DNA of 64,000 bases, taken from Sinomonas cyclohexanicum. GTDB lineage: Bacteria; Actinomycetota; Actinomycetes; Actinomycetales; Micrococcaceae. Below are positions 1 to 8,583 of the stretch, piece after piece (position 1 is the stretch's first letter; the number at the start of each line of letters is the position of its first letter). The stretch is taken from the NCBI RefSeq assembly GCF_020886775.1, contig NZ_AP024525.1, forward strand, positions 3,534,001-3,598,000, written 5' to 3'. The position numbers and the translations under genes were made by a program. The notes under the pieces are model-generated. The model was not told where the DNA came from. It ran no database searches and worked only from the letters and a program-made list of their open reading frames with translations.

Positions 1-1
1 C

Positions 2-1294
2 GCCGCCGCCGGCGCCCCTGTCACCGCACTGGACATCAGCGAGTCCCACCACGACGGCGTCGTCGTGGACATCACCTGCAACACGACCTCCGAGCAGCAC
101 GCCGAGGAGGTCGCCGCCGCGCTCGAGGCGCTCGAGGGCGTGCACGTCCGCAAGGTCTCCGACCGCACCTTCCTCATGCACCTCGGCGGCAAGCTCGAGG
201 TCGTCCCCAAGGTTCCCCTCCGCAACCGCGACGACCTCTCGCGGGCCTACACGCCCGGCGTCGCCCGCGTGTGCCGCGCGATCGCGGAGAACCCCGACGA
301 CGCGCGCCGCCTCACCGTCAAGCGCAACACCGTCGCCGTGGTCACCGACGGCACGGCCGTGCTCGGCCTGGGCGACATCGGCCCGGCCGCCGCGCTGCCC
401 GTCATGGAGGGCAAGGCCGCCCTGTTCAAGCAGTTCGCCAACGTGGACGCATGGCCGGTGTGCCTCGACACGAAGGACACCGAGGAGATCATCAAGATCG
501 TCAAGGCGATCGCACCGGTCTACGGCGGTGTGAACCTCGAAGACATCGCGGCCCCGCGCTGCTTCGAGATCGAGGCCCGCCTCCGCGAGGAGCTGGACAT
601 CCCCGTCTTCCACGACGACCAGCACGGCACCGCGATCGTCACGCTCGCCGCCCTCGTCAACGCGCTCAAGCTCGTGGGCAAGAAGATCGAGGACGTGCGC
701 ATCGTGGTCTCCGGTGTCGGCGCCGCGGGCAACGCGATCATCCAGCTCCTCCAGGCCCAAGGCGCGAAGAACATCATCGCGTGCGACCGCAAGGGCGCCA
801 TCCACAAGGGCCGTGAGCTCACCGACGCGCACCGCGTGTGGGTCGCCGAGAACACGAACCCGGAGTCGTTCTCCGGCACGCTCATCGAGGCGCTCAAGGG
901 CTCAGACGTGTTCATCGGCGTCTCCGCGCCGAACCTGTTCGGCCCCGAGGACGTCGCCACGATGGCCGAGGACGCCATCGTCTTCGCCATGGCCAACCCG
1001 GACCCAGAGACGGACCCCGTCGCCGCCGCGGACCACGCCGCGGTCGTGGCGACCGGCCGCAGCGACTTCCCGAACCAGATCAACAACGTGCTCGCCTTCC
1101 CGGGCGTGTTCCGCGGCCTGCTCGACGCCGGGGTCTCGGACATCACTCCCGCGATGCTCGTCGCCGCCGCCCAGGCCATCGCGGCTCGCGTGAGCGACGA
1201 GGAGCTCAACGCGAGCTTCATCATCCCGAGCGTGTTCGACCCGCACGTCGCCCAGGACGTCGCCGCAGCGATCGTCTCGGCAGCGCGCGTCTAG
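2..1294 (+). CDS. NAD(P)-dependent malic enzyme with ACT domain (5' partial)
   Basis: Oxidative decarboxylation of malate to pyruvate. The frame is open from the window edge, so the N-terminus is missing; the first visible residues ([19 protein letters not shown]) look like the end of an ACT regulatory domain. The malic core follows with SRAYTPGVA (catalytic Tyr), [20 protein letters not shown] (catalytic Lys), [21 protein letters not shown] (metal site) and VSGVGAAG (nucleotide-binding loop). A GTG at 65 is an internal codon, not the likely start. Malate synthase follows about 110 bp downstream, so this enzyme probably drains malate made from glyoxylate. Function is confident; cofactor preference is not readable. 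Confidence 0.93.
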   Translation, partial: AAAGAPVTALDISESHHDGVVVDITCNTTSEQHAEEVAAALEALEGVHVRKVSDRTFLMHLGGKLEVVPKVPLRNRDDLSRAYTPGVARVCRAIAENPDDARRLTVKRNTVAVVTDGTAVLGLGDIGPAAALPVMEGKAALFKQFANVDAWPVCLDTKDTEEIIKIVKAIAPVYGGVNLEDIAAPRCFEIEARLREELDIPVFHDDQHGTAIVTLAALVNALKLVGKKIEDVRIVVSGVGAAGNAIIQLLQAQGAKNIIACDRKGAIHKGRELTDAHRVWVAENTNPESFSGTLIEALKGSDVFIGVSAPNLFGPEDVATMAEDAIVFAMANPDPETDPVAAADHAAVVATGRSDFPNQINNVLAFPGVFRGLLDAGVSDITPAMLVAAAQAIAARVSDEELNASFIIPSVFDPHVAQDVAAAIVSAARV

Positions 1295-1410
1295 ACCGGC
1301 GCGCACAGGCTCGCACAAAGCGCAGTCGAGCGCCCGCGCAAGACCCCCAGCAAGCAGTTCAACCAGGCCCCAGGGAGAACCCGGATTCCGGGAGAAGGAA
1401 CGTGAAAGCT

Positions 1411-3009
1411 ATGGCCATCACAGTCACCGACAACGCGCCGATCGCGGGCGCCGACGAGATCCTCACCGACGAGGCGCTCGCCTTCGTCGAGGAGCTCCAC
1501 AAGCGCTTCGCCGGCGAGCGCAACGCTCGGCTCGAGGCCCGCAAGGCCCGCCGAGCCGAGGCCGCGAGCACCGGCAAGCTCGATTTCCTGCCGGAGACGG
1601 CGGAGGTCCGGGCCGGGGACTGGAAGGTCGCCGAGGCCCCGGCGCCGCTCATGGACCGCCGCGTCGAGATGACCGGTCCGGCGAGCCCGGCCAAGATGGC
1701 CATCAATGCCCTCAACTCCGGCGCCAAGGTGTGGCTCGCGGACATGGAGGACGCCGCGAGCCCGCACTGGGCCAACGTGGTGGATGCCGTGAAGAACCTC
1801 CGCGACGCGGCCAACGGAACGCTCTCGTTCACCTCGCCCGAGGGCAAGGAGTACACGCTGCGCACCGACGCGCCGCTCGCCGTCGTGGTCACCCGCCCGC
1901 GCGGTTGGCACATGGACGAGCGCCACGTGCTCATCGACGGCGCGCCGGGCGTGGGCGCGCTCGTGGACTTCGGCCTGCACTTCTTCCACGTCGCCAAGCC
2001 GCTCATCGCCTCGGGCCGGGGCCCGTACTACTACCTGCCCAAGATGGAGAGCCACCTCGAGGCGCGCCTGTGGAACGAGGTCTTCGTGTTCGCACAGGAC
2101 TACCTCGGCATCCCCCAGGGCACCATCCGCGCCACGGTGCTCATCGAGACGATCCCGGCCGCGTTCGAGATGGACGAGATCCTCTACGAGCTCCGCGACC
2201 ACGCCTCGGGCCTGAACGCCGGCCGCTGGGACTACCTGTTCAGCATCATCAAGTTCTTCCGTGACGCGGGCGAGAAGTTCACCCTGCCGGACCGCGCCTC
2301 GGTGGTCATGACGGCCCCGTTCATGCGGGCGTACACCGAGCTCCTCGTGCAGACGTGCCACAAGCGCGGCGCATTCGCCATGGGCGGCATGGCCGCGTTC
2401 ATCCCGAACCGCAAGGAGCCCGAGATCACCGCGGCGGCGATCGAGAAGGTCCGCGCGGACAAGACCCGCGAGGCCACGGACGGCTTCGACGGCTCGTGGG
2501 TCGCGCACCCGGACCTCGTCCCGACGTGCCGCGAGGTGTTCGACCAGTTCCTCGGCGACAAGCCGAACCAGGTGGACCGCCAGCGCCCCGAGGTCAACGT
2601 GACCGCGGCCGACCTGCTCAACGTCTCCGCGACCGCGGGCGAGGCCACCGAGGCCGGCCTGCACCTGAACCTGTACGTCGCCGTCGCCTACACGGCCGTG
2701 TGGCTCTCGGGCAACGGCGCCGTCGCCATCCACAACCTCATGGAGGATGCCGCGACCGCCGAGATCTCGCGCTCCCAGGTGTGGCAGCAGATCCACAACA
2801 AGGTGGTCCTCACGGACACGGGCAACACGGTGACCCGGGAGCTCGTCGAGCAGATCCTCGGCGAGGAGACCGACCGCCTGCGCGCCGAGGTGGATCCGCA
2901 GATGTTCGCGAAGTTCTACGAGCCGGCAAGCCGCCTCATCGCGGACATCGTGCTCTCCGAGGACTTCACGGACTTCCTCACCACGCCCGCCTACGAGCTG
3001 GTGGGCTGA
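1411..3009 (+). CDS. aceB: Malate synthase A
   Basis: Condenses glyoxylate with acetyl-CoA to malate. The 532 residues match the malate synthase A family size. Recognisable blocks are MINALNSGAKVWLADMEDA-like (KMAINALNSGAKVWLADMED), VVVTRPRGWHM, the TVLIETIPAAFEMDEILYEL barrel strand, GRWDYLFSIIKFF and GMAAFIPNRKEP. The start is either ATG 1411, with AAGGA 11 nt upstream, or GTG 1402, with GGAG 7 nt upstream; I use the ATG. The stop is immediately followed by the next ATG at 3010, so the two genes are translationally linked. Placement beside allantoin genes indicates disposal of purine-derived glyoxylate rather than only the glyoxylate shunt. Confidence 0.95.
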   Translation: MAITVTDNAPIAGADEILTDEALAFVEELHKRFAGERNARLEARKARRAEAASTGKLDFLPETAEVRAGDWKVAEAPAPLMDRRVEMTGPASPAKMAINALNSGAKVWLADMEDAASPHWANVVDAVKNLRDAANGTLSFTSPEGKEYTLRTDAPLAVVVTRPRGWHMDERHVLIDGAPGVGALVDFGLHFFHVAKPLIASGRGPYYYLPKMESHLEARLWNEVFVFAQDYLGIPQGTIRATVLIETIPAAFEMDEILYELRDHASGLNAGRWDYLFSIIKFFRDAGEKFTLPDRASVVMTAPFMRAYTELLVQTCHKRGAFAMGGMAAFIPNRKEPEITAAAIEKVRADKTREATDGFDGSWVAHPDLVPTCREVFDQFLGDKPNQVDRQRPEVNVTAADLLNVSATAGEATEAGLHLNLYVAVAYTAVWLSGNGAVAIHNLMEDAATAEISRSQVWQQIHNKVVLTDTGNTVTRELVEQILGEETDRLRAEVDPQMFAKFYEPASRLIADIVLSEDFTDFLTTPAYELVG

Positions 3010-4353
3010 ATGAGCGAGCCCCACGTGGACCAGGGCCTGCCGGCCCGCGTGCTCGACGACGCCGACCTCGCCCGCATCGACGCCAGCCTCGCCGCCACCG
3101 ACCGGCTCCTCGCCGAGGACTACCCCGGCGACTCGGGGACCCGCCAGCCCGTCCACACGGTGTACGTGCCCGCGGACCGCTTCACCCCGCAGCTCGCTGC
3201 GGAGTGGGGCGCCGCGGCTCTGGCCGCCGCGGACGAGGCCGGCGGGCTCGAGGCCCTGGCCCGGCGCGTGGGGCTCGCACCCGCCCTCGCGGCCGAGGTC
3301 GCGCCGCGCGTCCAGGCGAAGCTGACCTCCGAGCCGATCGAGGACCTCCGCATCGACTTCGAAGACGGCTACCTCGCGCCGGGCAAGGCCGCCAAGGCTG
3401 GCGGCGACCCGGACGCCGTCGAGGACGGCGGGGCCATCCGGGCGGCGGATTCGGTCGCCGCCGCACTCGGTGCCGGAAGCACGACGCCGTTCGTCGGCAT
3501 CCGCTTCAAGTGCTTCGAGGAGCCCACTCGCCGCCGCGGCCTGCGCACGCTCGAGCTGTTCATCGCACGCCTCGCGCAGAACGGCGGGCTCGCGGGCCTC
3601 GGCGGCGCCCAGGTAGGCCTCGTCCTCACGCTGCCCAAGGTGACCACGGTGGACCAGGTCAAGGCGATGGTCTTCGCCGTCGAGCGCCTCGAGTCCGCTC
3701 TCGGGCTGGACCCGGGCCGGCTCGGGTTCGAGGTCCAGGTCGAGACGCCGCAGCTCATCATCGGCCCGGACGGCACCCACCCGGTCGCGCAGCTCCCGCA
3801 CATCGCGGACGGCCGCATCACCGCCCTGCATTACGGCACCTATGACTACTCCGCGTCCCTGCAGATCGCCGCCGCCTACCAGTCGATGGAGCACCCTGTG
3901 GCGGACTTCGCCAAGGAGGTCATGCAGCTGGCCGTGGCGGGGACGGGCATCCGCCTCTCCGACGGCTCCACGAACGTGCTCCCGCTCGGCGACGCCGCCC
4001 AGCGCGAGGCCGCGTGGGCGCTGCACGCCCGGCTCGTGCGCCGCTCGCTCGAGCGGGGCTACTACCAGGGCTGGGACCTCCACGCGCACCAGCTGCCCAC
4101 CAGGTACATCGCCACGTATGCGTTCTACCGCGAGGGCCTCGAGGCCGCGACCACGCGCCTGAGGAACTACGTGAACCAGACCGTCGGCGCCGTCCTGGAC
4201 GAGCCGGCCACGGCCCGCGCGCTCGCGGCCTTCGTGCTCCGCGGGCTGCAGTGCGGCGCGGTCGGCGCGGACGAGGTGCTCGCCTCGGCCGGACTCACAG
4301 AGCTCGAGCTCACACACCTCGCGCATCCGCGGCTGGCCGCCGCGACGAACTAG
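3010..4353 (+). CDS. DUF6986 / HpcH-HpaI aldolase-like protein
   Basis: A 447-residue protein resembling the citrate-lyase-beta/HpcH aldolase barrel. It has RIDFEDGY (acidic metal-site motif), VGIRFKCFEEPTRRR, LVLTLPKVTTVDQVKAM, FEVQVETPQLIIGPDGT and HYGTYDYSASL. Families with this barrel make or break C-C bonds of short keto-acids with Mg2+. The exact substrate is unknown. The gene abuts malate synthase (ATG directly after the aceB stop) and lies 12 bp before the ureidoglycine aminohydrolase gene, so it most likely handles a C2-C4 acid from allantoin breakdown. The family assignment is good; the reaction is inference. Confidence 0.75.
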   Translation: MSEPHVDQGLPARVLDDADLARIDASLAATDRLLAEDYPGDSGTRQPVHTVYVPADRFTPQLAAEWGAAALAAADEAGGLEALARRVGLAPALAAEVAPRVQAKLTSEPIEDLRIDFEDGYLAPGKAAKAGGDPDAVEDGGAIRAADSVAAALGAGSTTPFVGIRFKCFEEPTRRRGLRTLELFIARLAQNGGLAGLGGAQVGLVLTLPKVTTVDQVKAMVFAVERLESALGLDPGRLGFEVQVETPQLIIGPDGTHPVAQLPHIADGRITALHYGTYDYSASLQIAAAYQSMEHPVADFAKEVMQLAVAGTGIRLSDGSTNVLPLGDAAQREAAWALHARLVRRSLERGYYQGWDLHAHQLPTRYIATYAFYREGLEAATTRLRNYVNQTVGAVLDEPATARALAAFVLRGLQCGAVGADEVLASAGLTELELTHLAHPRLAAATN

Positions 4354-4365
4354 AAGGAGGCCCTC

Positions 4366-5196
4366 ATGGGCAAGTACTACTACCCCGAAGGCGGCCTGCC
4401 GCCCCAGACGCACCTGACCACCGAGCGCGCCATCGTCACCGAGGCGTACACGGTCATCCCGAAGGGCGTCCTCACGGACATCGTCACGTCCAACCTGCCG
4501 GGCTTCTCGAACACCCGGGCGTGGATCATCGCGCGCCCGATCTCGGGGTTCGCCACGACGTTCTCCCAGCTCATCGTGGAGATCGGACCGGGCGGCGGGG
4601 CCCCGAAGGCGGAGTTCGAGGCCGGCGTCGAGGGCGTCGTGTTCGTGGTCAAGGGCAAGGTGAACCTCACGCTCAACGGCGAGGTGCACGCGCTCGAGGA
4701 AGGCGGCTATGCCTACCTCGCGGCCGGCGACGAGTGGGGCCTCGAGAACGTCTCGGATGACATCGCCTCGTTCCACTGGATCCGCAAGGCCTACGAGCGG
4801 CTCGAGGGCTACGAGGCCAAGAGCTTCGTGACCTCGGACTCCGAGGTGGAGCCGGGCGAGATGCCGGACGTCAACGGCGTGTGGAAGACCACCCGCTTCG
4901 CCGACCCGAACGACCTCGCGCATGACATGCACGTGAACATCGTGACGTTCCAGCCCGGCGGCGTCATCCCGTTCCCGGAGACCCACGTCATGGAGCACGG
5001 CCTGTACGTGCTTGAGGGCAAGGCCATGTACCTGCTCAACAACGACTGGGTCGAGGTCGAGGCCGGCGACTTCATGTGGCTGCGCGCGTTCTGCCCGCAG
5101 GCCTGCTACGCGGGCGGCCCTGGCCCGTTCCGGTACCTCCTGTACAAGGACGTCAACCGCCAGGTGCGCCTCACGGGCGCCCCGCTGCCGGGCTGA
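4366..5196 (+). CDS. allE: (S)-ureidoglycine aminohydrolase
   Basis: Bicupin enzyme that releases ammonia from (S)-ureidoglycine to give ureidoglycolate in allantoin degradation. The N-terminal cupin spans about residues 60-130 and the C-terminal cupin about 190-260. In the C-terminal cupin the expected metal ligands are visible: E205, H207, H211 (PETHVMEHG) and Q245 (FCPQACYAGG), with YVLEGKAMYLLNNDW between them. Length 276 is typical. AAGGAGG sits 7 nt before the ATG. This is the last gene of the aceB group; a strong hairpin follows. Allantoate amidohydrolase, which should make its substrate, is not in the window. Confidence 0.92.
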   Translation: MGKYYYPEGGLPPQTHLTTERAIVTEAYTVIPKGVLTDIVTSNLPGFSNTRAWIIARPISGFATTFSQLIVEIGPGGGAPKAEFEAGVEGVVFVVKGKVNLTLNGEVHALEEGGYAYLAAGDEWGLENVSDDIASFHWIRKAYERLEGYEAKSFVTSDSEVEPGEMPDVNGVWKTTRFADPNDLAHDMHVNIVTFQPGGVIPFPETHVMEHGLYVLEGKAMYLLNNDWVEVEAGDFMWLRAFCPQACYAGGPGPFRYLLYKDVNRQVRLTGAPLPG

Positions 5197-5212
5197 CGCG
5201 CCGGTGACCCTA

Positions 5213-5296
5213 GCGCACGACGGCGCCCGCTCGGCGTCGTGCGCCGCCCCACCCGCGGCGCCCTGCCGCGTGTGGCGGCCACACAGCACGACGGCG
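5213..5296. repeat. GCACGACGGCG repeat cluster (facing pair plus single copy)
   Basis: GCGCACGACG (5213-5222) faces CGTCGTGCGC (5235-5244), a 10-bp stem after the allE stop. The first arm continues as the full GCACGACGGCG core (5215-5225), and a further exact core lies at 5286-5296. It is one of several gene-end copies of the dispersed 11-mer described in the findings. Confidence 0.8.
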
Positions 5297-5347
5297 CGGG
5301 GCTGGCCTGGCACTGAGCCGCCCCGCGCCGTCGGAACCACCACAGGG

Positions 5348-5377
5348 AAGGCCCGCCCGAGATCCCGGGCGGGCCTT
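5348..5377. terminator. Bidirectional hairpin terminator
   Basis: AAGGCCCGCCCG (5348-5359), 6-nt loop, then CGGGCGGGCCTT (5366-5377): a perfect 12-bp stem between converging allE and the MmcQ/YjbR gene. The A and T ends could supply short U-runs in both directions. Confidence 0.85.
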
Positions 5378-5419
5378 GCCTGCGTCGAGGGGGCATCTCC
5401 CCGCGGCCCGGGGTCGCCC

Positions 5420-5728
5420 TCAGCCCGCTCCGCCCGCGATCCGGTACGACTCCTCGACCACCTCCGCGAGCTCCTCGCGCGAGATCCGCGCGAGGCGGAC
5501 GAGCACGAGCTCCGGCGAGCCCAGATGATGCGGGATCTCCCAGTAGAACGTCTCAGGGTCCGTGGCGTGCAGCGCCTCGCGCTCCCCCGTCTTGAGCGTC
5601 ACGACGCCCGGCTCCCAGATCCGGGCGAACAGCGTCCTGCCGAACCACGCCGGCTGGTTCCAGCTGGGCCGCTCGGTCACGCCCGGCAGGGCGAGGCAGA
5701 GCTCGCGGACGTCCTCCTCAGTGGCCAT
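5420..5728 (-). CDS. MmcQ/YjbR family protein
   Basis: A small 102-residue protein of the MmcQ/YjbR (CyaY-like fold) DNA-binding-like family. Typical features are the N-terminal helix with LCLALPGVTERPSW, then WNQPAWFGRTLFARIW, GVVTLKTGEREAL and FYWEIPHHLGSPELVLVRL. I start at ATG 5728 because family members begin just before the LPG motif; longer upstream reading is out-of-family. It converges on allE across a shared terminator. The biological role of the family is not established. Confidence 0.85.
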   Translation of the reverse strand: MATEEDVRELCLALPGVTERPSWNQPAWFGRTLFARIWEPGVVTLKTGEREALHATDPETFYWEIPHHLGSPELVLVRLARISREELAEVVEESYRIAGGAG

Positions 5729-5809
5729 CCGCCCACGGTGCCATGCGGCGCGGCGCGGTTCAAGGCCACGGACAAGCGAAGGGCCCGCCACCGGTAACGT
5801 GGCATCGAC

Positions 5810-7033
5810 ATGACCAAACGCAGCAGCTACCCGTGGGCCGTCCTCGCGCACGCCTTCTTCCTCCAGCTCGCCGTGTACATCGTGCGCCCGACGGCGTCCT
5901 ACCGGGCCCTCGAGCTCGGCGTGGACGCCGCGCTGCTCGGGCTCATCGTGGCAAGCTTCTCGCTCCTGCCGCTCGCCGCGGCGGTGTGGGTGGGCAGGAT
6001 GAACGACGCCGGCCACGGCCGCGCGCTGCTGCTCGCCGGGGCGGTGCTCATGGTGGCCTCCGGCGTGGGGCTCTTGGCCGCGACGCCGGACGTGTGGTGG
6101 CTGCTGGGCTGGAATGTGGCGCTCGGGCTCGGGCACCTGGTCAGCCTCCTGGGCGAACAGGCCCGCATCGCCGGGTCGCTCGCCGACGGCGCACAGCGCC
6201 GGAGCCTCGACTCGCTGTTCGGCCTCTACACCTTCACGGGCTCGGCAGGACAGGCGATTGCGCCGTCGCTGCTCGCCGTGGTCGGCGGCGGATCCGTCCT
6301 GCCCCACACGGGCCCACTCTTCGGCTGGTACCTCGCGGCCGCCGCCGGCATGCTCGCCGTGACGCTGCCCCTCGCGCTGCGCCGGGGCGCAACGACGCCG
6401 GCGACGGGCCCGCACGCGGCGAGCGGCGCCGTCGTGCGTGCCCCGGGCCCCTCGCGGCTGGGGATGCGCGCGAGCCTCGCGGCGGACCCGGCCTCGCGCC
6501 GCCCGCTCGTGGCGTCGATCGGCGTCTCGATGATGGTCCTGTGCGCGATCGACCTGATCCAGGTGTACCTGCCCGCCCTCGGGGTGGAGCGGGGAGTGCC
6601 GGCCGCGGCCGTGGGCGCGCTCCTGACGGCGCGGGGGGTCGCGACGATGGCCTCGCGGTTGGCGATGGGCCGGCTCGTGACGGGGTTCGGGCGGCCGTGG
6701 CTCATCCTGTGGGGCACCGCGGCGGGCGCGGCGGCCGTGCTGGCGATTGCGGCGCCGATGCCCGAGTGGGCGCTCGCGGCGGTGCTTGTCGTGGCGGGGT
6801 ACGCGCTGGGGATCGTGCAGCCGCTCACCATGACCGTGGTGTCGCTCGCCGCGCCGCCCGGCACCGCCGGCACTCGGCTCGCGGCCCGCATCACGGCGAA
6901 CCGGCTCGGCCAGGCGCTCATCCCGCCCGCGGTGGGGCTCCTCGCGGCAGGGCTCGGGACGGCCGGCGTGTTCGCCGCGACGGGCGTGCTACTCAGGGCT
7001 GCGGCGGGCGCATGGCGCGCCGTCCGCCCCTGA
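5810..7033 (+). CDS. MFS transporter
   Basis: A 407-residue integral membrane protein with roughly twelve hydrophobic segments. The first loop has the MFS A-like motif GRMNDAGHGR, and a central hydrophilic loop (about residues 190-225) separates the halves. Start ATG 5810 lies just before the first membrane segment (WAVLAHAFFLQLAVYIV). Residues 206-212 are encoded across a copy of the dispersed 11-mer on the other strand (6427-6437). Substrate cannot be read. The gene is followed by the compound palindrome at 7051-7150. Confidence 0.85.
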   Translation: MTKRSSYPWAVLAHAFFLQLAVYIVRPTASYRALELGVDAALLGLIVASFSLLPLAAAVWVGRMNDAGHGRALLLAGAVLMVASGVGLLAATPDVWWLLGWNVALGLGHLVSLLGEQARIAGSLADGAQRRSLDSLFGLYTFTGSAGQAIAPSLLAVVGGGSVLPHTGPLFGWYLAAAAGMLAVTLPLALRRGATTPATGPHAASGAVVRAPGPSRLGMRASLAADPASRRPLVASIGVSMMVLCAIDLIQVYLPALGVERGVPAAAVGALLTARGVATMASRLAMGRLVTGFGRPWLILWGTAAGAAAVLAIAAPMPEWALAAVLVVAGYALGIVQPLTMTVVSLAAPPGTAGTRLAARITANRLGQALIPPAVGLLAAGLGTAGVFAATGVLLRAAAGAWRAVRP

Positions 7034-7050
7034 CGGTTCCGGTCACCACC

Positions 7051-7150
7051 CCCCGATGAGGGGTCACATCCCCGATGAGGGGTCACATCTCTATAAAGGA
7101 GAGTGGCCTCTCTAGAGATGTGACCCCTCATCGGGGACATGACCCCTCAT
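7051..7150. repeat. Compound palindrome of TGAGGGGTC units, terminator-like
   Basis: Two direct units CCCCGATGAGGGGTCACAT (7051-7069 and 7070-7088) face two inverted units (7116-7136 and the shorter CATGACCCCTCAT at 7138-7150). The inner pair forms a perfect 24-bp stem, 7070-7093 with 7113-7136. Its 19-nt loop has a further GAGAG/CTCTC hairpin. It lies between the converging MFS gene and the gene at 7215, so termination of both is likely. A related unit occurs at 18491-18549. Confidence 0.85.
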
Positions 7151-7214
7151 CATTGAGCGGGGACCCGGGTTCCGGAGGGAAGCCCCCCGCGGGTCAGGCG
7201 GGCAGTGCGGGCCG

Positions 7215-7541
7215 TCAGCCTCCTCGGCCCGAGCCTTCGATGGCTTCCTCGGGAGTCTCCTCCTCGCCGTCCGGAAGGGCGCCTCCGGCCGCCGGGACCT
7301 CGTCTTCGTCCGGCGGGGCGTCGGCCTGGTTCTGCGGGTGCCAGCTGAGGTGGACGCAGGCGCCCTCGTCCTCGGCCTCGATCCGCATGATGATGTCCTG
7401 CCCGATCAGGTGCTTGTGCTCGAGAAAGCTTCGGTCGGTCCGCGCCTCTTCGAGGAGACGCGTGAGGGCAACGGCCATCGCGCGGCCCCAGTCATGGGGA
7501 TCCTTGCTCGAGGCGTGCTCCAGTGCTCTGTACGTGGCCAT
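7215..7541 (-). CDS. Hypothetical acidic small protein
   Basis: A 108-residue soluble protein that I do not recognise. The N-terminal two thirds look folded (MATYRALEHASSKDPHDW, an amphipathic helix AVALTRLLEEAR, then a strand IIMRIEAEDEGACVHLSW). The last about 40 residues are Pro/Glu/Gly-rich and probably disordered. An in-frame ATG at 7571 would add ten residues but has no ribosome site; I prefer 7541. It lies upstream of and divergent from the hyi operon, which does not prove a shared role. Confidence 0.55.
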   Translation of the reverse strand: MATYRALEHASSKDPHDWGRAMAVALTRLLEEARTDRSFLEHKHLIGQDIIMRIEAEDEGACVHLSWHPQNQADAPPDEDEVPAAGGALPDGEEETPEEAIEGSGRGG

Positions 7542-7613
7542 GCCTCCATCATTCCCCGGCCGGGCCCTCATGAACCAGTGACCAAAGAACCGGGCGATTT
7601 GGTATCCAAGAGG

Positions 7614-7678
7614 TTGACCCCAGTCACATCGTCGATCTACACTTTCATACAGAGAAAGTTTCCTTCCGCAATATGGAA
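7614..7678 (+). promoter_or_regulatory. hyi promoter with TTCC...GGAA operator
   Basis: TTGACC (7614-7619), 18-bp spacer, TACACT (7638-7643) form a plausible sigma-70 promoter. TTCCGCAATATGGAA (7664-7678), an imperfect palindrome, lies just after the expected start point, where a repressor would block elongation. The same motif is at 14773-14787 and 51657-51671. Sites with TTCC/GGAA arms are typical of IclR-family regulators, but no such regulator is in the window. Confidence 0.6.
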
Positions 7679-7718
7679 ATCAATTCTAAAGACCTGACGG
7701 ACAAGAAAGGCCCCGACG

Positions 7719-8510
7719 ATGACGTACACGGTGAACTGCTCCATCCTCCTGACCGAGCTGCCCCTCCTCGAGCGCCCGGCGGCGGCGAAGGCGGCGGGCT
7801 TCGACGCGGTCGAGTTCTGGTGGCCGTTCGCCGAGGCCGTCCCCGCTGACAAGGACGTCGACGCGTTCATCGCGGCCCTGGACGACGCCGGCGTGCGGCT
7901 GTCCGGCCTGAACTTCTTCGCGGGCGACATGCCGGCCGGTGACCGCGGGCTCGTCTCGTGGACCGGCCGCGAGCGCGAGTTCCTCGACAACATCGACGTG
8001 GTCGTGGCCATCGCCGAGCGCACCGGCACCAAGGCGTTCAACGCGCTGTACGGCAACCGGCTCGACGGCGCGTCCTCCGAGGCGCAGGACGAGCTCGGCG
8101 TCGCGCACCTCGTCGCCGCCGCCCAGGGCGTCGCGAAGATCGGCGGCACCGTGCTCCTCGAGCCCGTCTCCGGCACCCCGGCCTACCCGCTCAAGACGGC
8201 GGCGGACGCCCTCGCGGTCATCGCGAAGACCCGTGAGGCGGGCGTCGACAACGTCAAGCTCCTGGCCGACTTCTACCACCTCGCGGTCAACGGCGACGAC
8301 GTCGCCGCCGTCATCGAGGAGCACGCCAAGGACTTCGGCCACATCCAGATCGCGGACAACCCCGGCCGCGGCGCCCCCGGCACCGGCGAGCTCCCGCTTG
8401 GCGAGTGGATCACCCGCTCCCGCGAGCTCGGCTACGCCGGCTACATCGGCCTCGAGTACAAGGCGCCGCAGGCCGAGGCATTCACGTGGGCCATCCGCCC
8501 CGTCGCTTGA
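7719..8510 (+). CDS. hyi: Hydroxypyruvate isomerase
   Basis: Interconverts hydroxypyruvate and tartronate semialdehyde in glyoxylate assimilation. A 263-residue TIM barrel of the AP-endonuclease-2/xylose-isomerase-like superfamily. Family landmarks are NCSILLTELPLLERPAAAK, FDAVEFWWPF, LSGLNFFAGDMPAGDRGLVS, FNALYGNR, LLEPVSGTPAYPL, LLADFYHLAVNGDD, HIQIADNPGRGAPGTGE and GLEYKA (metal-site acids and His). First gene of the hyi-glxR-gcl-glxK-allB run. Its stop codon is inside a 14-bp tandem repeat. Confidence 0.93.
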   Translation: MTYTVNCSILLTELPLLERPAAAKAAGFDAVEFWWPFAEAVPADKDVDAFIAALDDAGVRLSGLNFFAGDMPAGDRGLVSWTGREREFLDNIDVVVAIAERTGTKAFNALYGNRLDGASSEAQDELGVAHLVAAAQGVAKIGGTVLLEPVSGTPAYPLKTAADALAVIAKTREAGVDNVKLLADFYHLAVNGDDVAAVIEEHAKDFGHIQIADNPGRGAPGTGELPLGEWITRSRELGYAGYIGLEYKAPQAEAFTWAIRPVA

Positions 8511-8538
8511 GCCCCGTCGCTTGAGCCCCGTCGCCTGA
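8497..8538 (+). repeat. Three tandem 14-bp repeats spanning the hyi stop
   Basis: GCCCCGTCGCTTGA at 8497-8510 and 8511-8524, then GCCCCGTCGCCTGA at 8525-8538. The hyi TGA is the end of the first copy. Because 14 is not a multiple of three, the extra copies supply stops in other frames. It looks like a replication-slippage duplication. Confidence 0.9.
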
Positions 8539-8583
8539 GCCGCTGGCACGACCACCCACACCCAAGACTTCCAGGAGCAGAAG

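Noticed and set aside
1291-5343. 1350-codon open frame on the minus strand
   Set aside because: Antisense shadow of malic enzyme, aceB, DUF6986 and allE in high-GC DNA; the translation is Arg/Val/Gly/Asp-biased with no domain, whereas the plus strand encodes clear families.
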